From Amorphophallus konjac (lineage: Eukaryota; Streptophyta; Magnoliopsida; Alismatales; Araceae), in NCBI GenBank assembly GCA_022559845.1, contig CM040121.1:569272140-569336139 (forward strand): DNA of 64,000 nt, in the 5' to 3' direction. The translations under genes were made by a program, and so were the position numbers. The stretch's first letter is position 1. Every line of letters starts with the position of its first letter. A model generated the notes under the pieces. That model searched no databases. It was not told the DNA's origin and saw nothing but the letters and a program-made list of their open reading frames with translations. Positions 56,046-64,000 of the stretch are shown piece after piece.

Positions 56046-56346
56046 TTTTTAACCCGAAGCTGTCCCATCTTGCTTTCGGCCCCCTGTTTCCCGCAGACAG
56101 ATGGACCGAGAGTTGCGTGAAGCAGAGAAGTCTCCCGACATCACCCAACAATCCGTCGGCCAAGCCCTGGGAAGTCGCGTGAAGCAGAGAAGTCTCCCGA
56201 CATCACCTAACAATCCATCGGCCAAGCACTGGGAAGTCATAAAGAGCCGGCTACCAACTCCTCTGTCGGGAGGAAAGATAGGAAGAAGCTTCTAGGAGCT
56301 TTCTTCCCCAGAAGATACCTCCCCTGCATCCTCTACGGGAGAACAG

Positions 56347-56357
56347 AAGTATAAAAA
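56347..56357 (+). promoter_or_regulatory. TATA box of the nested solo LTR
   Basis: GTATAAAAAGG in a CG-poor setting about 900 bases into the LTR. It suits a plant RNA polymerase II promoter on the plus strand. Not tested by any transcript evidence here. Confidence 0.5.
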
Positions 56358-57159
56358 GGGCCAAGGAAGAGAAGGAAAGGGTTGTTGTTGGTTGGCTGGG
56401 TCGGTTGGGTCGGCTGGGCATTCTACTTCCACGGCTCCACGGGTTCAAGGGTTGCAGAGAGCAGAAGAGAAGAAGAAAAGAAGAGAGGTGAGGGTGAGAA
56501 GAGAGTTTGGGAAGGGGGAAGAGCTTGTGCTCTATCCCCCTCTCCGTGAGTGTTTTGCCTTCTTCCTCCCCCTTTGTTTCCTCTTGCTTTCGGGGTAGAT
56601 CCCCTGCTGTATTTCAATCTTCCCCAGGTTTGTGGATGAATAAGAGAGTTATATTCTTGCAAATACTCGTCCCGCTTCGCGAATCATCACCCGTGAGTTG
56701 TGAGAGCTCTTGAAGGCTAGTCCTCGAGCTTCTTTTTCCGTACTCACATCTGGGCTATCGGACCGCCATGAGGTCTGCATTCTGAGGTTCACCCCGGAGT
56801 AATCCGTTTGGTGTTCCTCTATTTTCTCTGGTAAACCTCAGTCCGGGGGAGATGCTGCCCAATTTTTGCCAGAAACAAGAACACATAAGAACAAACGAAC
56901 AAACTAAGCTCTCTGGAGATAAGAACAACATATGTCTGAAGCCTCTAAATCAAACTGAACCTCCGAGTTCTTGCATAAACAAAGCCTTCCAAATAAAACA
57001 TTCAAACTCTCATGCTAATTCACCTTAACAAGTGATCAAAACACTTAAGCTTCCTCTCTACAAGCTTAATCCATCCATTGAATGAAAAAATTAGTCATCA
57101 AAGTAACCCACGGGTGAAAGAAATAAGAAACAGAATGAAATAAAACCCACAGAACTTAA

Positions 57160-57490
57160 CCCGGCGCGCCCCTAATCCAGCGCGGGTTAATCCGGCGCGC
57201 TACCCCCCCCCCCCCCCCCCGCGCCGGAATAGTTTCACACTCAAAACCACTTTTAAATTCTTGGAATGAATAGTGCTTAAATCCGGCGCGCCCCTTGCTT
57301 GATCTTAATCCGACGCGCCCCCCTTATGCTCCCTTATCCGGCGCGCCCCTCTTAGCCCTCTATTCCGATGCGCCTTACTATTCATTGGCCTTATTCCGGC
57401 GCGCCCCTAGCCCCTCTTGAACCCCCTTATCCTGCGTGCCCCTCTTGTGTTGCCTTATTCTGGCGCGCCCCTTTGTCATGCTAAGCCGAC
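57160..57490. repeat. Second CCGGCGCGC motif cluster
   Basis: About ten copies of CCGGCGCGCC and one-base variants (CCGACGCGCC, CTGGCGCGCC) in 330 bases, often followed by CCTT and preceded by TTAAT or TTATT. Confidence 0.85.
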
Positions 57491-57596
57491 GTGCCTGAAG
57501 GAAAGAAAGTGACTAACCGAATAAAAAGAAGAGACTTGAATCTAATGGATAAAACAAATGAAATTAGTATTACCCCTCCATAATTAAAATTTTGTT

Positions 57597-57715
57597 CCGG
57601 GGGCTCCGCGCCCGGAAGCCCCCGCAAGGGGCGCTGCCCCCTTTACCCCCGCGACCTGACCGGGCAGGTCGAACCCCGCGACCTGACCGCGCAGGTCGAT
57701 CCGCGTGCGAGGGCG
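57597..57715 (+). repeat. GC-rich inverted-repeat box, second copy
   Basis: It matches 11060-11162: CGGGGGCTCCGCGCCCGG, GCAAGGGGCGCTGCCCC, then GACCTGACCGCGCAGGTCGA. Here the GACCTGACCG(G/C)GCAGGTCG part is duplicated in tandem. Confidence 0.88.
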
Positions 57716-57906
57716 CACGTTGGCGAGTTCGGGCTTCACACTTAACAATTCACTCCCTCCGGACTGTGTGCAGCGAAGAGAAATCAAGAGTGCCTCGTGG
57801 TATCGGACATGAGCCTCGGAATTCCCGATATGGTCATAGTCCCGAACCGTCTCGGGCTAACAGTTCATTAAGCTGACCCGCTTCTACCGGGATTCAGTCC
57901 CGTAAT

Positions 57907-58180
57907 CACATTAAACTTGCCGTACCTACGGCAAACATCCGTATGGCTTTGTCTTCACCTTCGATGCTTCAAATGTGGACTCTCGTCCGAATAATGAATG
58001 GTCCGTTAGTGACCGACATATATATCAGGATCTAATCCCGCACTTGCATTAAACTTGCCGTACTCACGGCAGACATTTGTACGGTTTGTCACTGTCTCTT
58101 ATGCTACAAACACGGACTTCCGTCTAAATAAGAAATGGTCCTCCAGTGACCGACATGTGCACGTTTGTGAACGTTTAAGC
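57907..58180. repeat. 138-bp tandem duplication
   Basis: The blocks ATTAAACTTGCCGTAC, ACGGCA-ACAT and GTGACCGACAT recur with a period near 138 bases, at about 57908 and 58046. Confidence 0.85.
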
Positions 58181-59214
58181 CCCAATGTGGGGTTCGTTCA
58201 AACGCAATCCGAGATTTCACTCTCGCTTCCATTACTATGAATTTCAGGCCATTGCCCCCCCTTTTCCGGTGATTAATCAAGGGTTTTCTCCTCTCCGAGG
58301 GGATGTAATTAACGTCGTAACTTTTATAGTACGACGGGTTCTCAGTCCCGACACGATACACGCGATTGTCTGATTAGTCAGATCGAGCGCACCATGGGCT
58401 TCTTTCAAGCCCGCATAAATCGTCACCTAGGTGAGTGGCATGCCCTCACACTAATAAATCGAACAAACGAACAAAAGGACGAATAAACTAATAAAATGAG
58501 CAACGTCCCGAGAGTGCGTCCACAAGTGGGGGCCGTAGTCGTCGATCCAGGAGGCGTGTAGATCCTCTACACGCGTGCTCGCCGCTCCCAGTGGGCTCTC
58601 GGAGAGTCCTCGCTGGGTGGTAAGGCCGCACGGGAGGAAGAAGCTCTATGGATGTAGCGGACGTCCCTCTCGTCATGGTTGCTAGTCGAGTTGCTCTCTT
58701 CTCAGTAGGAAGCTATGGGGTAGGAGTCTCCTCTTGCCTAGTAGCGTGGGGTTTTAGTAGAAGAATCTACCGTGCTCTTCTCTTCTGTCGATGTCCCTTT
58801 TATATGGGTTGTCCTGGAGCGAGGGTCTCATTCCTTGATAGGGAAGGGTCTGTTTAGTGGAGTAACGTTCTTCCACTATGTTGGCGGGAGTTTCCCGTTG
58901 GAGGGCGATAGCCCCGGCGTCGGCCGGTCCCTGGGTGAGTCTTACGGCACTCATGGCGCATGCTCGCCCGTTATGGGGTCAAGGCCGGCGTCATGGGGGA
59001 AACGGTCGGTCATCGGAGTGTTCTCCGACGAGAACTTCGCTTGGGCTGGCCTCGTCGGCGTCGCGGAATCCGATGCTCTGTTGGGCCGGTCTTCTTCTTA
59101 TTGGGCTGAGCATGCGCGCTCATCCCTTGCCTAGGCTCAGCACGTCCAAACCTTAATGGGCTGCGCGTGCATGGGCCGTTTCTGGGTCAAACCAGATTTA
59201 CCCTCCTCAGAAAT

Positions 59215-60057
59215 AATTGAGGGTAAATCAAAACAAGAGTCTCTTCCGGAAAAATAGCTCAAGGTGGCATCAAGGAGACTGAATATTCGATTCGGAATGG
59301 AATATCTCATATCATTAAAGTTCGAGAATAGTGGCTCTCAAAATCGAATTAAGTGGATGATCTTCCACAATGAAATCAAGGTCCTACGTGAATGCATTTT
59401 GAGTTTAAAGGAAAAAAATTAAAATAAATTAAAGTAGAAAATAGCAAAGGATAATATTGTTAAGTTATTAAGAATGGGTCATGATATTAATCCCGTGAGC
59501 CGATACTGAGCTGGAGCCCGTTTATCCATGCACCGACCCACCGAACAGAACCATCGTCCCCAAGCTATCACAACTTAACGACATATCCGTACAACCCAAA
59601 TTTCTCTGAAATCATCACTGTTTTTGTTGAAGGGGAACTCAAATTCTAGATTCGTTCAAGCCATAAGGTCATTGGCATGCTCTAGTAGTGTAGATATTAT
59701 ATAATAAAATACATGACATTATGGGGTCGGTCACTGTGGTGGCCGAAGGTGGGACATGGTGGGACAGTGATGCCCCTTTGCTCTTTCTCTTTTACTTTTT
59801 TTGTTTTTTTGAAACCTACACTCAACAGCTAGCACAACAAGTAGAATTATTTCATAAAAAATAGAATGGCACTCCACTGTACACAATGTCAATAAGCCAA
59901 AATGATTCACAGAAGTAAGAGAACATTCAAACAAACAAAACATGACTTTTTTTTCTTTTTCTTTTTGTTTTTGGAAGCATCTCCAAGACATGACGCCTTA
60001 ATATTTTTGCATTTTTTATTTTTATTATACTTTTTAAAAAATAAAAAATATGGAAGC
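59215..60057. other. AT-rich right flank of Tat element, no gene seen
   Basis: This is sequence that was contiguous with 40869 before the Tat insertion. No conserved domain is visible. Confidence 0.5.
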
Positions 60058-60740
60058 GTCCCCCATATTAGACGCTTTCATTTTTAGGGTTTTTTATTTT
60101 TTTATTTTTTTATGTTGTGTGTACGCGTCTAATCGCTTTGACGCGTCCATTAGACACGTCTTTTCGCATGGACGCGTCAATATCCCGAATTCAAACATAA
60201 CTAATGCCCCCCCGGCCCTTCTTCTTCCTCATTCCCAACCGAACCTTCTCTTCCTTCTTCTGGCATTTTCTTCCTTTCTCCTCGAGTTTTCCTTCTCCTA
60301 CTTCGGGCAATGGAGCGTGCCGGTCCCAGTAATAGCGGTGGAAAGAGGAGGCGACCACCCCCTCGTCCAAGAATAGTCGTGGAAGAACAAGAAGAAGTCG
60401 CCATAGAGGAGGAAGACCCTCTTTTGGCCATTGAGGGCCCCGAGGGGCCTGGCGGCGCGGAGGGAGACGAGCACTATCCGGTAGGCCCCCTAAACCTTCC
60501 CTTTTATGCATTTCGTTTGATGTGTATAGGCCATGGTGAGAGAAGAAGAGGGCTACAGGGGGGCACGGGGGACGCGTCCACCACAGGTGACGCGTTCATC
60601 ATTTTTTAATTTTTTATTTTTTATTATAATTATGGAAGCATCAAGGTGGGATGACGCGTCAGTTATTTTTTATATTTTTCCATTTATTTGAAAATTATTG
60701 AAGGCGTCAACGCAGGCTGACGCGTCCACCATTTTTTTAA
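60058..60740. repeat. GACGCGTC-type palindrome cluster, right side of Tat element
   Basis: About seven sites of GACGCGTC or AAGCGTC/GACGCTT type, mostly at 60058-60190 and 60570-60730, separated by T-rich stretches. The same motif type is at 39960-40330. Confidence 0.75.
60310..60609 (+). CDS. Hypothetical acidic ORF within the ACGCGT-rich sequence
   Basis: A 99-residue frame from an ATG in good context (GGGCAATGGAG): MERAGPSNSGGKRRRPPPRP, then a glutamate-rich stretch and PVGPLNLPFYAF. A CT-rich leader precedes it, as for plant messages. It may be the first exon of a gene in the older, now split element; GTAGGC at 60481 could be a splice donor. I do not recognise a domain. Confidence 0.35.
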   Translation: MERAGPSNSGGKRRRPPPRPRIVVEEQEEVAIEEEDPLLAIEGPEGPGGAEGDEHYPVGPLNLPFYAFRLMCIGHGERRRGLQGGTGDASTTGDAFIIF

Positions 60741-60769
60741 TTTTTAATTATGATAAAATATAAATAATT

Positions 60770-63257
60770 AATGTCTCGACTATATACGATGTCACTACAT
60801 GTCGAACGGTACAAAAATCATGAATCAATCTGCGAGATAACCATACAAGACTAGAGGACATGATCAACAAAGATATGAAATCAAGATATATAAGATAATT
60901 CTAAGAGTTAAATATCCAAGGAATAGCTTGTCGGAGAGAATAAATTAATAATGGACAAGATAACAATGTATTTCAATAAATGAACAGTACCAAAGATAGT
61001 CTTTTGATATTCCAAAACATGTAACAAGTATTACTATTGAATTGGTCATATCACGCAATAATCCTACAAAGGTAACACACACAAGTCGAGCAATTCGAGT
61101 ATCTGTGTATGAGTGGAATATCATATATCAATCTAACACGCATGTAGTTAGTGCAATGCTACACCAGGTCAATATAACTCATATGAGTACAAATACTTTC
61201 GGGTGCTCCTCTTAGGAATAGACTGGGTCCCATTAATGGTAAGCATTGAATATTATGGATCATAGATCCTATGTAAATATCTAGACATGTATATTACATA
61301 ATAATGGTCATAAATTCTTAGGTAAAGCTCATGTAACCAAGGTAACGATCCTAGTGAGATTTTTCATGATTTCTAAGGAATGCAAGGAATATTCAAGTTT
61401 GTTAAGATTTAGATAGATATAGATGATAAAAATTAGGTTCTGAAATTAATCATGTTAAAACATAGAGAAAACTCATTCAAGTAATCAAATCCGGACTAAC
61501 AAGCCTATGATAGAATGCGGTCATGAACACGGGCACGACTTAACATAATCTTGACAGAACGTAGCCACGCGACTGGCCGGGATCATCAGGAACACGGTCT
61601 AGTAGATGGACGCGTTCAGACAGGGCTCACCCTGAGCGCGGTCAATCGGACTGTCGCCTTTAGGCAACAGAAAGTTTGAACGCGGTCTTTGGGTTCGCCG
61701 CGTTCAGAATAAACTGAATAGAACCCAACAGAATCTCGTTCTGTGATTCTAAAGGCCGGTTGAATCACATTTTAAACCAGCAACATGAGATTCATAGGGT
61801 TTCCAAGAATTTTAGGATACAACCAGCTCAGCGTCCATATAAAAATCCATGACTCACAGAGATTTATGGAGGCCTTAGTGAAGAAGTTCTAGTCTGACGG
61901 AAGGAATATCTGGCGGAGGGTTCTAACTTCACCAAGAATAGAGGTATGCAATGAAAATAAAAAATCATAGTAAATGGTGGATCCATGCCACCGGAGTGAC
62001 ATGATCTTCAAGATAAAATAATAATCAAAACATGGTGTATCAAAATGTCAGTCTTAAAGTAATTAAAACCCTGGAAATCAAAGGCTATCATGAAATAACT
62101 TAATCATATGTTAATATCTAAGTATTTTAGATACGAAGGAAATCAAATTTCGGGAAAGGACAGATCATGAAGATGATAGACGACATGAAGGTAGAACTAA
62201 TCATAAGAATGGTTCATAAGATTAAAAGAAAAGATTTTAAGGGATTTAATCATGGTTCAATATAAATTACCTAATCATTTAGGTGTTTAGATGGCATACT
62301 TAATGAAAAACATGATTTTTGACACAAAAGTTACATATTAAAATGCTGGAAAAATCTAGGGGTTTAGGTAACCTGAGACAGAACGCGGTCGGCCCAGGCG
62401 ACACGTCTCTAATAGAATGTGGTCGTCTTTGCACCGCGATCAGAAGAACGGGATCTATCGTGGGGACGCATTCGGAATGCGCTCCCTATGACAGACACGA
62501 TGTTAAACAGGAAGTCTATTCTGACGGAAAAATATGAAAACGACGATACCTCGTCCATAAAACTCATCTATAAAAGTTAAAATGCATGCATGATAGTTGA
62601 TAAAAATTGGGGGGAAAGTATAAAAATGAAATATACATGTAACTACACGTGCTTGCTTGATTACTTTGAATTGAGCCCGAGAGAACACCTACCTTAGGGT
62701 TTGATTAAGGGAAGAAAAGGAAGAAGAACATGAGACACCTTAACCATCGATCCTCCTCCTCGAAGCACGCCGTAGCACGACCTCCAATCTCTGCCACGAA
62801 TTATTAGGGATGGCTAGCAGGGAATTAGGGTTCTATTTATAGATTCTAGGGACCCAAGAGTCCTAATTCGATTTATTTCCTAGACGATAATTTCTACTCC
62901 AAAAATTAGAGTTCTATCTAAATCTAGGGTCATCTAACATGATTTTTACCCTAATTAGGCAAGGGTTTCACAAGATAACTATCATATCTAAGTGGATTAG
63001 GGTTAAATTACATTTTTTAGGCTCAATAACTTAAGTTTTAGCCCATTTAACTCAATTGCAATTTTGGGATTTGAGGCATTATGATTTTTAGAGATTTATT
63101 TAATCTTCAAGCCCAATTAGACCTTTAATATTAACCTAATTTATCATTACAATTATTATAAATTTTATTTAACTCATAATAATTATATTGAATTTTTTAT
63201 TTTATTCAAGAGATTATATTCATTTATTTATATATTTTTTTAATTCGGGTTACTACA
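60770..63257 (-). repeat. LTR of gypsy family Y, possibly solo
   Basis: On the minus strand it starts TGTAGTAACCCGAATTA at 63257. It is related to 35893-38020. It holds repeated ACGCGGTC/AACGCGGTC-type motifs at 61500-61700 and 62370-62490. No primer site or polypurine tract is seen beside it, and I could not find a target duplication, so the left edge is approximate. Open frames are not supported. Confidence 0.6.
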
Positions 63258-64000
63258 AAAGGGATGGTCATGGGGAAGGAAGGTGGTTGGTTCAGAGGGT
63301 AGAGGAGAGATGGGGGCACCAGAGTAGTTACAGCGGGGGCCATGGCTAGGGATGTGGGGGTGCTCGTAGGTAAACCGTGGTGCTGCAAGTGGTGCTAGGG
63401 GCAGTCGTAGAACCTCCTCGACGTTGTGTCCTCACTATTGGAGCTTACGTTGTTAGGGACCCCCCTTGCCCAGCGACAGGCGTTGCGGATCATGGAGCAC
63501 CTGAGGGTGGAAGAACGCAAGGGAAGCAAGTGTCTGAGGGGTTGTCGACGCCGATGATGTCCCTCACTCTCTCTCTTCCTCTATTAGAGCGCCCCCCCTC
63601 TCTCTCTCTATGTCTCCGGGGACTAGACAAGGGCCTTATGGTCTTGGTAAGACAAGGGCCTTATGATCTTTTTCTCCTCCTCGGTTAGTCTAAACTATGA
63701 TTGAGTTAATTTGACTTGACTTTATAAATAATGATGGATGGCAAGGACTTTTTTCAAAAATAGAAAAGGCTAAGCTATGATTGAGTTAATTTGACTTGAT
63801 TTTTTAAATAATGATCGATGGCAAGGGCTTTTTTCAAAAATAGAGAAGAAAGTGGGTGTTTTTGGATAAATAGGTAGATTCGAGGTGTATTTTTTAATTT
63901 TGATATTTTATTAGGGCTCTAAACTAAAAATATTGTTTAAATTATTAAGATGCGATCTTCGCATGCGTATTTTATTACAAAAAAAACATGTAACAGAAAA
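63258..64000. other. Right-end sequence without a supported gene
   Basis: A GT-rich stretch with a plus-strand frame of about 100 residues (63377-63688, no ATG evidence beyond composition and no known family), a small tandem repeat of GACAAGGGCCTTATG at 63627-63667, and the 80-base duplication below. Confidence 0.45.
63691..63850. repeat. 80-bp tandem duplication
   Basis: Two copies starting at 63691 and 63771 share CTATGATTGAGTTAATTTGA and CTTTTTTCAAAAATAGA, with a few substitutions. Confidence 0.9.

Larger units (their letters stand above)
55443..58524 (+). mobile_element. Solo LTR (Sirevirus-like) nested in the Tat 5' LTR, 3082 bp
   Basis: It begins TGTGGACG and ends CGTCCACA, perfect eight-base inverted ends, with the duplication AGTGG at 55438-55442 and 58525-58529. 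No coding gene. On the plus strand a TATA box TATAAAAAGG lies at about 56350. The interior has two clusters of CCGGCGCGC motifs (55855-56045, 57160-57490), a GC box shared with the solo LTR at 9419-11391 (57597-57715) and a 138-base tandem duplication (57907-58180). A C homopolymer of about 18 lies at 57203-57220. Confidence 0.88.
40875..59209 (-). mobile_element. Tat-lineage Ty3/gypsy retrotransposon with antisense gene and two nested solo LTRs
   Basis: The duplication GAAAT borders it at 40870-40874 and 59210-59214. On the minus strand the order is 5' LTR (55229-59209, interrupted), primer site, gag, protease, reverse transcriptase, RNase H with a second archaeal-type RNase H, and integrase. 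Then come a tandem-repeat region, the plus-strand extra gene, and the 3' LTR (40875-41667). Dual RNase H and an additional antisense gene between pol and the 3' LTR are known features of the Tat lineage. Without the two insertions its length is about 11.5 kb. Several stops and frameshifts show it is inactive. The 3' LTR has lost its outer 50 or so bases facing the interior together with the polypurine tract. Confidence 0.92.
55229..59209 (-). repeat. 5' LTR of Tat element, split by a nested solo LTR
   Basis: Parts 55229-55442 and 58525-59209 match the 3' LTR at 40875-41667 in order. On the minus strand it starts TGAGGAGGGTAAATCTGG and ends CCGCTACA. Outside it lies GAAAT, the target duplication. 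Confidence 0.9.

Overview
The window is nuclear DNA of a flowering plant, from a heterochromatin-like region built almost entirely of transposable elements, many inserted into one another. The evidence is Ty3/gypsy elements of chromovirus and Tat type primed by plant-type binding sites, a spliced hAT transposase, an En/Spm (CACTA) element, copia-like solo LTRs, and two plant host-gene remnants (a RING-H2 protein and a diacylglycerol kinase). I cannot name the species. I see no rRNA or tRNA gene, no CRISPR array and no viral integrant. A 100-N assembly gap lies at 35445-35544.

Left part (1-16 kb): a complete non-autonomous gypsy element (1303-7871) has 2.1-kb LTRs, a primer site, a polypurine tract and a gag gene but no pol. 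It is followed by a decayed chromovirus-like element (8864-15960, 444-bp LTRs) whose pol stops inside reverse transcriptase. A 1973-bp solo LTR has inserted into that reverse transcriptase. Next comes a RING-H2 gene broken by a 10-bp tandem duplication and a second frameshift (16208-16890).

Middle part (17-41 kb): a 7116-bp hAT transposon (17257-24372) has perfect 12-bp terminal repeats, a perfect 8-bp target duplication and a seven-exon, open 1197-residue transposase reading frame. It also carries a second gene encoding a truncated BED-finger relative of the transposase. Then follow an LTR fragment, a CACTA element with an in-frame loss of its catalytic core, a long foldback, two exons of a diacylglycerol kinase, a G-rich minisatellite with the gap, and a degenerate gypsy integrase with its LTR.

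Right part (41-64 kb): an 18.3-kb Tat-lineage element (40875-59209, target duplication GAAAT) holds gag, protease, reverse transcriptase, dual RNase H and integrase on the minus strand, and an intron-containing antisense extra gene on the plus strand. Two further solo LTRs are nested in it: 3758 bp in integrase (duplication CACAT) and 3082 bp in its 5' LTR (duplication AGTGG). The Tat element appears to have split an older sequence rich in ACGCGT palindromes. An LTR of another gypsy family fills 60.8-63.3 kb.

Most retroelement genes carry in-frame stops of the CAG-to-TAG and TGG-to-TAG/TGA kind, as expected from deamination of methylated cytosine. Only the hAT element looks potentially functional. 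A recurring theme is that unrelated elements each carry a cluster of their own CpG-containing palindrome in the LTR or subterminal region.
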